Shown one piece after another: positions 1 to 9,278 of a stretch of 64,000 bases of DNA. Below the pieces are notes generated by a model. The model saw only the letters and a list, made by a program, of their open reading frames with translations. It was not told the DNA's origin and made no database searches. This DNA comes from SAR92 clade bacterium H921 (GTDB lineage: Bacteria > Pseudomonadota > Gammaproteobacteria > Pseudomonadales > Porticoccaceae). Made by a program: the position numbers and the translations under genes. The stretch spans positions 62,001 through 126,000 of the forward strand of contig JAOALD010000001.1 of NCBI GenBank assembly GCA_025153755.1. Reading direction: 5' to 3'. Numbering within the stretch: position 1 is the first letter of the stretch; each line of letters begins with the position of its first letter.

Positions 1-2
1 TA

Positions 3-314
3 AGCGGGATGCTGAGCGCCCAGATGTTTGTCTATATAGCGGTGGCACTGCTTGAGCTACTAGCTTCATTGATAGAAATTTATTTTTGGGGAATTTTTAT
101 TCTGGTTATCTCGAGCTGGATTGGTACCAGCTCACATCCAACAGTGCGTGTGGTCAGCCAGATTGTCGATCCCTATATGGCAATCTTCCGACGCTTTATT
201 CCACCCATTGGCATGATTGACCTATCACCTATGGTAGCCATATTTGGCCTAATGATTATTCGCGCCAATGTGATGCCAAAACTCGCCAGCCTGGTTCAAC
301 CTCTGTTGGGTTGA
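3..314 (+). CDS. yggT: YggT family membrane protein, 3' part
   Basis: The frame is open from the left edge, so the gene begins outside the window and the ATG at 9 is probably internal. About 100 residues remain. They form one hydrophobic YGGT unit: a membrane segment ending in WIGTS, then a short loop with VDPYM and FRRFIPPIG, then a second hydrophobic stretch. Gammaproteobacterial YggT proteins usually have two such units and about 190 residues, so this is the C-terminal half. The family is an integral inner-membrane protein of poorly defined role. A perfect hairpin follows 15 bases after the stop. Confidence 0.8.
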   Translation, partial: SGMLSAQMFVYIAVALLELLASLIEIYFWGIFILVISSWIGTSSHPTVRVVSQIVDPYMAIFRRFIPPIGMIDLSPMVAIFGLMIIRANVMPKLASLVQPLLG

Positions 315-329
315 CGGCACGCTAAAAGC

Positions 330-360
330 CAATTTGCAGAGCTTGCGACTCTGCAAATTG
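330..360. terminator. 12-bp perfect hairpin between convergent genes
   Basis: CAATTTGCAGAG at 330-341 pairs exactly with CTCTGCAAATTG at 349-360 around a 7-base loop. It lies between the convergent yggT end and the tas-like gene end, where it could stop transcription from both sides. There is no clear T-run on either strand, so intrinsic termination is uncertain. Confidence 0.5.
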
Positions 361-377
361 ACCTAAAAATAGCCTGT

Positions 378-1424
378 CTAGGGTGCAGGATCTGGATACT
401 GGTTATGTATAGCATTAATTTCTGCTATCACATCATCAGCAAGCCTCAGTTCAAACGCCGCTACATTCTCCTTCAGTTGTTCCATAGTGGTTGCACCAAT
501 CAAGCAACTAGTTACAAATGACTGCTGACAGACAAATGCCAATGACATCTCTGTCAGGCTGTAACCATGCTTATCGGCAACCGCTTTGTAAGCCTCAGTA
601 GCCGCTGTTGACTGCGCACTATCGTAGCGGGAGAAACGCGTAAATAAGTCCATTCTCGAACCTACAGGCTTTTTACCGCCAATATATTTGCCAGTTAAAA
701 CACCAAATGCCAGAGGCGAATATGCTAACAAGCCGGCGCTTTCACGAATTGCCATTTCTGCAAGACCTGTTTCAAACTGCCGACTCAGTAGATTGTAGAC
801 ATTTTGGATACTAACTACTCTGGCCATACCTCGCTCTTTGGCAAGGCGCAAATACTCCATAACACCCCAGGGCGTTTCATTAGATACACCCACATGTTTA
901 ACCAGACCCTCGTCAACCAACTCTGACAATGCATCCAGCGTCTCGTCGATCGCTATTCCATCGGCCGCAGGGTTGTGGCTGTAACCACGCTGACCAAAAT
1001 AGTTGGTGCCCCTTTCGGGCCAGTGTACTTGATAGAGATCAACATAGTCGGTCTGCAACCTTTCTAAGGAGCCCTCTATGGCTCGGCGAATATGATCACG
1101 ACTCAGTCTGGGGCCGCCTCGCAAATATTTCATATCAGGGCCCTGATCAGCACGCCCAGCAACCTTGGTTGCCAATACAATATCTGACCGTTTACCTGTT
1201 CGATTAAACCATTCGCCTATACAGGATTCTGTGGAACCCTGAGTTTTAGCAGTAGGGGGCACTGGATACATCTCAGCTACATCAAAAAAGTTAATCCCTT
1301 TAGAGACAGCGTAATCCATCTGCTCACAGGCTTCTTCTATGTTGTTTTGCTGACCCCAGGTCATAGTGCCCAAGCCAATTAAGGATACGTTTAAATTGGT
1401 GTCCCCCAATTTTTTATACTGCAT
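378..1424 (-). CDS. tas: NADP(H)-dependent aldo/keto reductase, Tas type
   Basis: This is a full-length aldo/keto reductase of 348 residues, close to the length of E. coli Tas. The four catalytic positions of the superfamily are visible: Asp48, Tyr53 (in DVAEMYP), Lys87 (LATKVAG) and His134 (QVHWPE). The PVPP insertion after Tyr53 and the long loop before the catalytic His are typical of the Tas/YgdS subgroup. It should be a soluble TIM-barrel enzyme that reduces carbonyls with NADPH; the natural substrate is not known. It stands alone, divergent from metX across about 100 bases. Confidence 0.88.
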   Translation of the reverse strand: MQYKKLGDTNLNVSLIGLGTMTWGQQNNIEEACEQMDYAVSKGINFFDVAEMYPVPPTAKTQGSTESCIGEWFNRTGKRSDIVLATKVAGRADQGPDMKYLRGGPRLSRDHIRRAIEGSLERLQTDYVDLYQVHWPERGTNYFGQRGYSHNPAADGIAIDETLDALSELVDEGLVKHVGVSNETPWGVMEYLRLAKERGMARVVSIQNVYNLLSRQFETGLAEMAIRESAGLLAYSPLAFGVLTGKYIGGKKPVGSRMDLFTRFSRYDSAQSTAATEAYKAVADKHGYSLTEMSLAFVCQQSFVTSCLIGATTMEQLKENVAAFELRLADDVIAEINAIHNQYPDPAP

Positions 1425-1528
1425 AGGTTATACCTCTAATTAAGCCGGTCGCTAGTCTACATCAGAAAAAGCCCCTTGAAGTAAAAAACTCACAGCCATA
1501 AATAATACAAGGCGGTATACTAGTAGTT

Positions 1529-2692
1529 ATGGCATCTCTCTCATTACAAACCCCCGCCAAGTCCATTGGACTAGTCAGCCCTCAAAAGGTACTGATTGAC
1601 AAGCCTCTGACTCTGGCCTGCGGAACTGTGCTACCAACTCATGAACTGGTATTTGAAACCTATGGCACCCTTAATAGTGACAAGAATAATGCTATTTTGA
1701 TTTGCCACGCACTAAGCGGCAATCATCATGCGGCGGGATTTTATGAAGGTGACAGCAAACCGGGGTGGTGGGACCATTACATAGGGCCGGGCAAGGCAAT
1801 AGATAGCGATCGATTTTTTATTGTGAGTGTCAATAATATTGGCAGCTGTTTTGGCAGTACAGGGCCGACCTCAACTAACCCTGCAACAGGCAGAGTATGG
1901 GGTGCTGACTTTCCTTCCCTGCGCGCGCGCGACTGGGTAGAGTCGCAAAAGCTATTGATGGAACATCTAGCTATTGAATGCTGGGCTGCGGTTATTGGCG
2001 GCAGTTTAGGTGGTATGCAGGCTATGCGTTGGTCACTGGAGCATCCCGACAAGCTCCTAAATGCTGTCGTAATCGCCTCATCTATGAAGCTAAGCGCCCA
2101 GAATATTGCGTTTAATGAAATTGCCCGCAGGGCCATTAAGTCAGATCCAAATTTCTGTGATGGCAATTATCTACAACAGAACCGGGCGCCTCTGCATGGC
2201 TTGGCATTAGCGCGTATGATTGGTCATGTAACCTATTTATCTGATGAAGCTCTGGGCAAGAAGTTCGGTCGCGAATTAGCTAGCGGTGATTTTATAGGTA
2301 GCACAGAGGACCCTATCGAGTTTCAAATCGAAAGCTATCTGAACTATCAGGGCGACAAATTTTCTAGTAATTTTGATGCTAACTCCTATATTCTGATCAC
2401 TAAAATGCTCGACTACTTCGACCTGTCTCGAGAATACGGCAACAGTCCCGTTTCCGCCTTTGAGCATGCCCAGTGCAACTTTTTGCTAATTTCGTTCAGT
2501 AGTGACTGGCGATTCTCGCCTAAACGGTCACAAGAAATCACCGATGCCCTTATCACTGCAGGCAAAAATGTCAGCTATACAGCCATTGAGTCCAATCAGG
2601 GGCATGATGCATTTTTACTGCCAAATGATCGCTATCAAAAAACTCTGAGTAACTATCTTAGGCGACTTGCAGATCAATTGGGTGCTGCATAA
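1529..2692 (+). CDS. metX: Homoserine O-acyltransferase MetX
   Basis: An alpha/beta-hydrolase-fold acyltransferase of 387 residues that activates homoserine for methionine synthesis. The nucleophile Ser159 sits in GGSLGG, and Asp326 and His359 (NQGHD) complete the triad. N-terminal family hallmarks are present: ETYGTLN, CHALSGNHH and GPGKAIDSDRFF. Its stop codon overlaps the metW start by one base (TAATG), so the two are translationally coupled. Family work has shown that many gammaproteobacterial MetX enzymes linked to MetW use succinyl-CoA rather than acetyl-CoA. The acyl donor here is therefore open. Confidence 0.93.
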   Translation: MASLSLQTPAKSIGLVSPQKVLIDKPLTLACGTVLPTHELVFETYGTLNSDKNNAILICHALSGNHHAAGFYEGDSKPGWWDHYIGPGKAIDSDRFFIVSVNNIGSCFGSTGPTSTNPATGRVWGADFPSLRARDWVESQKLLMEHLAIECWAAVIGGSLGGMQAMRWSLEHPDKLLNAVVIASSMKLSAQNIAFNEIARRAIKSDPNFCDGNYLQQNRAPLHGLALARMIGHVTYLSDEALGKKFGRELASGDFIGSTEDPIEFQIESYLNYQGDKFSSNFDANSYILITKMLDYFDLSREYGNSPVSAFEHAQCNFLLISFSSDWRFSPKRSQEITDALITAGKNVSYTAIESNQGHDAFLLPNDRYQKTLSNYLRRLADQLGAA

Positions 2693-3282
2693 TGAACCAT
2701 AACTTTAGCTTTATTAGCGGCTGGATTAGATCCGGCTCGAGACTACTAGATTTGGGTTGTGGCGACGGCTCTCTGCTGGCTGATCTCACCAGTTCCCATA
2801 ATGTTCGTGGCTACGGCCTTGAGATTGACTCAGATTCAATTGAGAAATGTATTGCTCGGGGTGTCAACGTTGTAGAGCAGGATCTCAACAGGGGTCTAGA
2901 CAACTTTGCCGATAATAGCTTTGATACCGTAGTTATGACGCAGGCTCTCCAAGCTATGCGCTATCCGCATCTAGTATTGGACGAGATGCTTAGAATCGGT
3001 AGTGAATGTATTATTACCTTCCCAAATTTTGGCAGTTGGCGAACAAGAGCCTATCTGGCGTTTCGCGGTCGTATGCCGGTGACCAAACAACTCGCCTATC
3101 AATGGTACGACACGCCCAATATTCACTTCTTCACGTATAGTGACTTTGAGGCCCTTTGTCAGGAGCGTAATATTAATGTGATGCATCGTAAATTTATTGC
3201 TGAGCAATTTCCTGATAACCTACTAAAAAACCTATGGCCAAATCTTTTCACAGAAACGGCGGTTTATCATTTAAGTCGTTAA
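2692..3282 (+). CDS. metW: Methionine biosynthesis protein MetW
   Basis: A 196-residue class I methyltransferase-fold protein with the SAM-binding motif LLDLGCGDGSLL near residue 20 and an acidic strand end in YGLEIDSD. The later stretch ITFPNFGSWRTR and the QWYDTPNIHFFT segment are typical of MetW. The family nearly always sits directly behind metX and is needed for, or stimulates, the acyltransferase step. Direct methyl transfer has not been established. Here it is coupled to metX by a one-base overlap. The same transcript may extend into the DUF4426 gene 63 bases downstream. Confidence 0.92.
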   Translation: MNHNFSFISGWIRSGSRLLDLGCGDGSLLADLTSSHNVRGYGLEIDSDSIEKCIARGVNVVEQDLNRGLDNFADNSFDTVVMTQALQAMRYPHLVLDEMLRIGSECIITFPNFGSWRTRAYLAFRGRMPVTKQLAYQWYDTPNIHFFTYSDFEALCQERNINVMHRKFIAEQFPDNLLKNLWPNLFTETAVYHLSR

Positions 3283-3345
3283 AACTGAGTAATAAGGAGT
3301 TTGCCATATCGATCTAGCTATAGATTAGCCCAAAGGATAAAGCCC

Positions 3346-3783
3346 ATGAAACGACTGATACTACTAACCTGCCTACTGACAGCTCCAATTGTAGGGCAGA
3401 CGTTTGAAGAAAATCTCTACAAGCAGCATGGCGAGCACAAAATTTTTTACAGCGCCTTCGGTAGCTTGTTTATTGATCCCAAAATTGCCGTGGCCAACAA
3501 TATTGTGCGGGGCAAAGGCAAGGGCCTGGTCAATATTGCCATGGTTAAACAACTGGGTGTTGGAGTCCCAGGAACTGTGACAGGGACAGTGTCAAATATT
3601 TTACAGCAGACACAGACTCTAGAGTTTGTTGCTGTGCGCGAGAAAAATACTGTGTACTACCTGGCGCCCTTTAAATTCGACAACGAAGACTTTCTGACCT
3701 TTAAAATTGACGTAAAGCCCCTAACTGATCCGTCTGGATATAGCTATAACTTCAAATTCCAAAAGAAGATGTATCACAACTAG
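3346..3783 (+). CDS. DUF4426 family secreted protein
   Basis: A 145-residue protein whose body matches DUF4426 proteins, often found near metW and rdgB in gammaproteobacteria. I chose the ATG at 3346 because AAAGGA lies about 10 bases upstream and the product then begins with a signal peptide (MKRLILLTCLLTAPIVG) with likely cleavage near residue 17. The open frame extends back to a TTG at 3301, but that adds charged residues before the signal sequence. The mature part is a small beta-rich periplasmic domain. Function is unknown; position suggests co-expression with metXW and rdgB. Confidence 0.75.
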   Translation: MKRLILLTCLLTAPIVGQTFEENLYKQHGEHKIFYSAFGSLFIDPKIAVANNIVRGKGKGLVNIAMVKQLGVGVPGTVTGTVSNILQQTQTLEFVAVREKNTVYYLAPFKFDNEDFLTFKIDVKPLTDPSGYSYNFKFQKKMYHN

Positions 3784-3813
3784 CTGCAAGCTAAGAATAA
3801 CAGGAACCTTATA

Positions 3814-4416
3814 TTGAGTAGTCCACAAGATTTAGTACTAGCCAGCGCCAACGCCGGTAAAATAGCAGAACTACAGGAAATGCTCGGCGGATTGGGAATC
3901 AGAATAGTCCCTCAGACCGAACTCAATATTCCTGATATCGAAGAGACCGGGCTGTCGTTTGTAGAAAATGCCATTCTTAAAGCACGCAATGCTGCGACCC
4001 TGTCTAATCTGCCCGCCATCGCCGATGACTCAGGTCTAGAAGTAGATTATTTACAGGGTGAGCCGGGAATTTATTCGGCACGTTTTGCCGGTGAACGAGC
4101 GGGCGACAGCGCCAACAAAGAGAAGCTTCTTAAGCTGATGACTGACGTGCCTGCACAACAGCGCACTGCTCGCTACCAAACAGTAATTGTCTACATGCGC
4201 CATGGTAATGACCCAACGCCAATTATATGCCAGGGCACCTGGGAAGGAAGAATTGCAACTGAATCTCGGGGTGATCAGGGCTTCGGCTACGACCCTATTT
4301 TTTTTGTCACTGAAACCAATTGCCATGCAGCAGAGCTAGATAAGGTAACTAAAAATCGACTGAGTCATCGCGGCAAAGCGATAGCTAACTTGCTGATGCA
4401 ATTACAGGCTCCCTAA
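3814..4416 (+). CDS. rdgB: XTP/dITP pyrophosphatase RdgB
   Basis: A 200-residue HAM1/RdgB nucleotide pyrophosphatase that hydrolyses dITP, XTP and related non-canonical purine nucleotides to monophosphates, keeping them out of DNA and RNA. Visible motifs are SANAGKIAEL at the start, the metal-binding ADDSGLEVDYL (residues 70-80), the FGYDPIFF loop and the C-terminal LSHRGKA purine-binding motif. The start is TTG at 3814, preceded by an AGGA ribosome site. No ATG fits the conserved N-terminus. hemW follows after 4 bases, so the two are probably co-transcribed. Confidence 0.92.
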   Translation: MSSPQDLVLASANAGKIAELQEMLGGLGIRIVPQTELNIPDIEETGLSFVENAILKARNAATLSNLPAIADDSGLEVDYLQGEPGIYSARFAGERAGDSANKEKLLKLMTDVPAQQRTARYQTVIVYMRHGNDPTPIICQGTWEGRIATESRGDQGFGYDPIFFVTETNCHAAELDKVTKNRLSHRGKAIANLLMQLQAP

Positions 4417-4420
4417 AGCC

Positions 4421-5557
4421 ATGCTACAACTACCGCCGCTGTCTCTATACATACATATCCCCTGGTGTGTCCGCAAATGCCCCTACTGTGACTTTAATTC
4501 TCATCAGGCGGCTGCAGAAATTCCCGAGGCAGACTATGTGCGAACACTGATTGCTGATTTGCGCGCAGACCAACATTGGGCCCAGCAACGTAAACTCCAT
4601 TCGATATTTTTTGGCGGCGGCACCCCCAGTCTTTTTTCAGCTCAGGCTATTGACTCAATTTTAAATGCCGCAGAGCAAATCATAGGTTTTGAGCAGGACA
4701 TCGAAATCACTTTCGAGGCCAATCCGGGTACGTTTGAACAACAAAAGTTTGCCGACTTTTACAGCGCCGGAGTCAATCGCCTATCCATAGGCATACAGAG
4801 TTTTAATACTAGTCATTTAGAGCGACTGGGTAGAATTCATGATGGTGAACAGGCATTGCGATCCATTGGAACTGCAAGGGCCGCAGGATTTAACAACTTT
4901 AATATAGATCTTATGCATGGCCTACCCGAGCAGACAGTTAGCGAGGCACAAGCTGATCTAAAGCTGGCAATCGACAACGACGCCCAACATATTTCTTGGT
5001 ATCAGTTGACCATTGAGCCCAATACCGAGTTTTACTCTCGCCCACCTCAGCTGCCTACAGATGATCGGCTGGCTGACATACAGCAAGCAGGAATAGAATT
5101 GCTGCATAGCAGCAGTTTCCAACAGTACGAAGTGTCTGCGTTTGCTCTAAATGAACAGACCTCAAAGCACAATATTAATTACTGGCATTTTGGTGACTAT
5201 CTGGGTATCGGTGCCGGCGCCCATGGCAAGATCACACTCCCAGAGGAGGGTTGCGTAATTCGTACTAGCAAGACCCGTCAGCCCGACAAATATTTAGCGC
5301 GCAAGGACTCACTCATAGCCACAAATAAGGTGATAGCGACCGATGAGATTGCACTGGAATTTATGATGAATGGCCTGCGTTTGAAAGATGGAGTTCCCGC
5401 TGCCTATTTCTCCTCCCGCACAGGTTTGAATGATATGACAATCTCCGAGCAGATTGAGAATCTACAGCGCAAAGGGCTAATGGAAATAGAATGCGGCAGA
5501 TATACCACCACTAAACTCGGCTATCAGTTCCTAAACACCATTTTGCAGGAATTTTAA
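4421..5557 (+). CDS. hemW: Radical SAM heme chaperone HemW
   Basis: A 378-residue HemN-like radical SAM protein. The cluster cysteines are Cys16, Cys20 and Cys23 (WCVRKCPYCDF); the SAM-binding FFGGGTPS and the HNINYW motif typical of HemW are also present. The family was long annotated as coproporphyrinogen oxidase. HemW instead binds heme and is thought to deliver it to membrane respiratory proteins; it lacks the N-terminal extension of true HemN. It follows rdgB closely, a common gammaproteobacterial order. Confidence 0.92.
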   Translation: MLQLPPLSLYIHIPWCVRKCPYCDFNSHQAAAEIPEADYVRTLIADLRADQHWAQQRKLHSIFFGGGTPSLFSAQAIDSILNAAEQIIGFEQDIEITFEANPGTFEQQKFADFYSAGVNRLSIGIQSFNTSHLERLGRIHDGEQALRSIGTARAAGFNNFNIDLMHGLPEQTVSEAQADLKLAIDNDAQHISWYQLTIEPNTEFYSRPPQLPTDDRLADIQQAGIELLHSSSFQQYEVSAFALNEQTSKHNINYWHFGDYLGIGAGAHGKITLPEEGCVIRTSKTRQPDKYLARKDSLIATNKVIATDEIALEFMMNGLRLKDGVPAAYFSSRTGLNDMTISEQIENLQRKGLMEIECGRYTTTKLGYQFLNTILQEF

Positions 5558-5655
5558 CTCGACACTACCACTTAGCTCATAGCTTTACAGTTTAGACAAC
5601 CTGATTAATTTGCTAAGCTAGTGGTTCAGGACTCCCAGTTAAATAGTCAAATAAC

Positions 5656-6582
5656 ATGACCACATCTAGCCACCTAGCAACAGACAAAGAACAATCTGCA
5701 AAATTAATGCGGCTGGCAACCTATGCCTCTATTACGGTCGCATCTATGCTTATAGTGGTTAAGTTGGTCGCCTGGGGGCTATCTGATTCAGTAAGCTTGC
5801 TCGCCACATTGATTGACTCGGTTTTGGACGCACTGGCATCGCTAATTAATCTGATTGCCGTGCGTCATGCCCTGACACCAGCCGATAAGGAGCATCGGTT
5901 CGGACATGGTAAAGCGGAGGCCCTGGCTGGGCTCAGTCAAGCTATGTTCATCGCCGGTTCTGCTGGCTTTTTGCTACTCGAAGCTGGGCGGAGAATTATC
6001 AGCCCTATCGCCATTGAGGCCGCGGGCATGGGTATGCTGGTGATGATATTTTCTGTTGTGATGACGCTAGTTTTGCTGGCCTTTCAAAATTATGTAATTC
6101 GTAAAACCAATTCAACCGCCATCCGCGCAGATGCGTTGCACTATCGCACCGACCTGCTGGTCAATGGCAGTGTAATACTGGCTCTGTGGTTGTCGGTAGA
6201 GGGGTGGGCTGGATTTGATGGTCTATTTGGCTGCGCTATCGCCGCCTATATTTTGTACAGCGCTTGGGAAATTATTAAGGTCTCCTACGACCAATTAATG
6301 GACCGAGAATTACCAGACGACCAACGCGCCGACATTACGACCCTAGTTTTAGAACACAAAAATGTCCGTGGTATGCACGATTTGCGCTCCAGGCATGCAG
6401 GGACCGTGACCTTTATCCAATTCCATTTGGAACTGGATGATGACTTGTCGTTACTACAAGCACACAGGGTTTCTGACGAAGTAGAACTCCGTCTACTCGA
6501 GATCTTTCCGGGCTCCGAGATTATTATTCATATTGATCCTCAGTCAGTTGTAGGTCATGAGCCAATGGACAATTTTAGCTAG
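5656..6582 (+). CDS. fieF: Cation diffusion facilitator, FieF type
   Basis: A 308-residue CDF antiporter with about six membrane segments followed by a cytoplasmic ZT-dimer domain from about residue 215. The transport site is intact: Asp54 and Asp58 in DSVLDAL, and His162 and Asp166 in HYRTD. HRFGHGKAEAL is the family signature, with extra zinc-site residues. It should export Zn(II) or Fe(II) in exchange for protons. It is convergent with the TVP38 fusion gene, with only 12 bases between the stops. Confidence 0.9.
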   Translation: MTTSSHLATDKEQSAKLMRLATYASITVASMLIVVKLVAWGLSDSVSLLATLIDSVLDALASLINLIAVRHALTPADKEHRFGHGKAEALAGLSQAMFIAGSAGFLLLEAGRRIISPIAIEAAGMGMLVMIFSVVMTLVLLAFQNYVIRKTNSTAIRADALHYRTDLLVNGSVILALWLSVEGWAGFDGLFGCAIAAYILYSAWEIIKVSYDQLMDRELPDDQRADITTLVLEHKNVRGMHDLRSRHAGTVTFIQFHLELDDDLSLLQAHRVSDEVELRLLEIFPGSEIIIHIDPQSVVGHEPMDNFS

Positions 6583-6594
6583 GCTTACGACCGA

Positions 6595-8721
6595 TTAGCG
6601 CCCTAATTTCCAACGATAATACTTTTCTATCCAGCCCAGCAATCGCAGCGGTATATGCTTGCGTTTCCAATGGCCAGCGACATATTTATTGGCCTCGCTT
6701 AGGGTTGGATAGCTGTGGATAGTGGCAAGAATCTTATTTAGACCAAGGTTATGTTTCATCGCAGTGACAAATTCAGTGATTAGCTCGCCCGCCTGTGGGC
6801 CTAAAATTGTGGCGCCTAGAATACGATCGCTGCCAACCGCAGTAAGTACCTTGATCATACCCTGAGCATCGCCATCGGCAATGGCCCTATCTAAGTCCGC
6901 TAAATCATAGGTAGTTACCTCTACTTCAACGCCCTGCTCCCTCGCTTCTCGCTCATTGAGGCCAACTCGCGCCAGTTGCGGGTCAGTGAAAATAACTTGG
7001 GGCATAACTCGATAGTCCACGGCAAATTTCTTGAACTGACCAAATAGGGCATTGACCCCAGCGAACCATGCCTGGTGCCCCGCAGCATGAGTCAGTTGAT
7101 AGGGTCCAGCCACGTCACCACAGGCGAAAATAGTCGGGCAACTCGTTCTAAGAAACTTATCAACATTAACCGTACCATCAGCATTGAGGGCAACTCCCAT
7201 AAGATCTAAACCGAAACCTGAGGTATTGGCACGGCGGCCAACGGCAACCAAAACGCGGTCAAAAATGACGCTATTAGTTTTGCCATCTGGGCCTTTAACA
7301 AGGGCACTTTGCTCTGCATCCTCCGCCACAAACGAAATAATTTCGCTGTTGATAACTACTCTCACACCCTCCTCCTGCAGAGTTTGGGTTAATCTCGCCA
7401 CTACATCAGCGTCCTCTTTGGGGAGCAAATGAACCATAGTGTCAACTAGGGTGACTTCGGCACCCAGACGTTGAAATGCCTGTGCCATCTCACAACCCAT
7501 AGCGCCCCCACCCATAATTAAAAGCCTTTTAGGCAAGGCTCGTAACTGCCACAAGTTTTCGGAGGTGAGGACATCAACAGTCGCTAAACCGGGAATAGGC
7601 GGTATTATTGGACTGGCGCCAGTGGCTAAAATGATCTTTTGCGCACTGACTAGGCGACCGTTAATCTCTACCTGCCACGGACTCACCAATCTAGCCTCTC
7701 CCGAGATACAGTGCACACCCAAATCAGTAAAACGCTCAACAGAGTCATGGGGTTCAATTTCCTTGATGACCTCATGTATCCGATCCATCACCTTAGGGAA
7801 ATTAACCACAGATGCCTTACTCTCTATACCAAATTTACTGGCCCTCTCTATATCTTTGACTGACTTGGCTGCACGAATCAATGCTTTGCTCGGCACACAA
7901 CCTGTATTTAGGCAATCGCCTCCCATATGAGATTTCTCAACTAGAATCACTGAGGCATTGACAGTTGAAGCTATGTAAGCGCTTACTAATCCGGCACTAC
8001 CAGCACCGATAACCAGTAAATTGGCATCAAACTTAGATGGCCGTTGAAATCCAGCCAGCGCCTTACGTCGTCGCACAGCGGCCATGGAGGTCCGTGCAAT
8101 AAAAGGAAATAACGCGAGTAACCCAAATGACAGCAGGACGCTGGGAGTTAAAATAGCCAAGGTGGATAGTTCCTGCACCTGACCCAACGAGGCACCGGCG
8201 TTCACAAACACAAAGGTACCAGCTAACATGCCCAGCTGACTGACCCAGTAATAGGTACTAGTCTTTATCGGCATCACACCCATCACTAAATTGATTATCC
8301 AAAACGGAAACAAAGGTATAAGCCGCAGACTAAACAGATACAGTGCGCCATCTTTCTCTATGCCCTCATTAACGGCTTTAAGATAGCTGGCAAACTTGGT
8401 CTGCACCCAATCTCGCAATACAAAGCGCGACAGTAAAAAAGCCCCTGTGGCACCAAGTGTACTGGCAAATGACACCAGTAGCACACCAAACCAAAGACCA
8501 AAAATCATCCCTCCTATAATGGTCAATAATGCTGCTCCTGGCAGAGATAGGCAGGTGACAATCACATATACAGAGAAGTAGAGGAGCGCAGACAATATCG
8601 GGTGTTGTTGATAATATTGCTGAAAGAAATCGAGGGACAGATACTGTTGCCCATCTAATAAGAAATAGATGCTTACCAGAATAGTCACGGCCACCAGTAA
8701 GGCTAACTTAGTAATCCTCAT
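6595..8721 (-). CDS. TVP38/DedA-like membrane domain fused to pyridine-nucleotide disulfide oxidoreductase
   Basis: A 708-residue fusion. Residues 1-215 are a TVP38/TMEM64 (SNARE-associated Golgi) module with several membrane segments and the loop SRFVLRDWV...RLIPLFPFWIIN. From residue 235 comes a complete flavoprotein of the mercuric reductase/lipoamide dehydrogenase group: FAD motif GAGSAG (239-244), redox pair Cys270/Cys275 in GGDCLNTGCVPSKA, NAD(P) motif IMGGGAMG, FAD motif FACGDVAG and the C-terminal HSYPTLSEA base motif. No heavy-metal domain or C-terminal cysteine pair is seen, so mercury reduction is unlikely. It is probably a membrane-tethered NAD(P)H:disulfide or quinone oxidoreductase; the substrate is unknown. 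Confidence 0.85.
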   Translation of the reverse strand: MRITKLALLVAVTILVSIYFLLDGQQYLSLDFFQQYYQQHPILSALLYFSVYVIVTCLSLPGAALLTIIGGMIFGLWFGVLLVSFASTLGATGAFLLSRFVLRDWVQTKFASYLKAVNEGIEKDGALYLFSLRLIPLFPFWIINLVMGVMPIKTSTYYWVSQLGMLAGTFVFVNAGASLGQVQELSTLAILTPSVLLSFGLLALFPFIARTSMAAVRRRKALAGFQRPSKFDANLLVIGAGSAGLVSAYIASTVNASVILVEKSHMGGDCLNTGCVPSKALIRAAKSVKDIERASKFGIESKASVVNFPKVMDRIHEVIKEIEPHDSVERFTDLGVHCISGEARLVSPWQVEINGRLVSAQKIILATGASPIIPPIPGLATVDVLTSENLWQLRALPKRLLIMGGGAMGCEMAQAFQRLGAEVTLVDTMVHLLPKEDADVVARLTQTLQEEGVRVVINSEIISFVAEDAEQSALVKGPDGKTNSVIFDRVLVAVGRRANTSGFGLDLMGVALNADGTVNVDKFLRTSCPTIFACGDVAGPYQLTHAAGHQAWFAGVNALFGQFKKFAVDYRVMPQVIFTDPQLARVGLNEREAREQGVEVEVTTYDLADLDRAIADGDAQGMIKVLTAVGSDRILGATILGPQAGELITEFVTAMKHNLGLNKILATIHSYPTLSEANKYVAGHWKRKHIPLRLLGWIEKYYRWKLGR

Positions 8722-8920
8722 GCTTTCTCCAATATTACTGTATTAATTGTCTGACCTATAGCTGACTCAAAGTTCCCCTAGACACAAAGTACTCAGATCA
8801 ATAGTCTAAATCTTTTACGCCGATTGAGCATATGCATTGTTGCCGCGTCATCGTCAATGTTACTATGGACCACTCAAAGGGTTTGTAACCTAAATTAATT
8901 TCTTTGGAGATACCGTAAAA

Positions 8921-9247
8921 ATGAGCGATCATATTGTTCACGTCACCGACGCAAGTTTTGAAACTGATGTATTGCAATCTGACACCCCTGCACTAGTTGA
9001 CTTTTGGGCAGAATGGTGCGGGCCATGCAAAATGATTGCACCTCTTCTCAATGAGGTAGCCGATGAGTACGCTGGCAAAATTAAAATTTGCAAAGTTGAT
9101 GTCGACAGCAATCCTGAATCTGCAGCTAAATTTAATGTACGTGGCATTCCAACGCTTCTAGTATTTAAGAATGGTACGGTCGAGGCGACCAAAGTTGGCG
9201 CGCTTTCCAAGGCCCAATTAGTGGAGTTTGTAGAAGCCTTGGTATGA
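8921..9247 (+). CDS. trxA: Thioredoxin 1
   Basis: A 108-residue classical cytoplasmic thioredoxin with the active site WCGPCK (Cys33, Cys36), the DFWA strand before it and the cis-proline loop RGIPTL. It reduces disulfides in ribonucleotide reductase, methionine sulfoxide reductase and others, using electrons from thioredoxin reductase. The ATG is preceded by TTTGGAGA at good spacing. rho follows downstream, the trxA-rho order common in gammaproteobacteria, but a hairpin lies between them. The fusion flavoprotein gene starts on the other strand about 200 bases upstream. Confidence 0.96.
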   Translation: MSDHIVHVTDASFETDVLQSDTPALVDFWAEWCGPCKMIAPLLNEVADEYAGKIKICKVDVDSNPESAAKFNVRGIPTLLVFKNGTVEATKVGALSKAQLVEFVEALV

Positions 9248-9254
9248 ATATATG

Positions 9255-9278
9255 TGCGGCTCTAATAGCAGAGCCGCA
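9255..9278 (+). terminator. trxA terminator-like hairpin
   Basis: TGCGGCTCT at 9255-9263 pairs with AGAGCCGCA at 9270-9278 around a 6-base loop. The stem is followed by AAACTTTTCTT. The stem is strong but the T-tract is short and interrupted, so some read-through into the rho leader is likely. Confidence 0.6.

Noticed and set aside
6595-8721. Mercuric reductase
   Set aside because: Despite the GGDCLNTGCVPSKA motif, the protein lacks the N-terminal heavy-metal domain and the C-terminal cysteine pair, and no mer genes are nearby.
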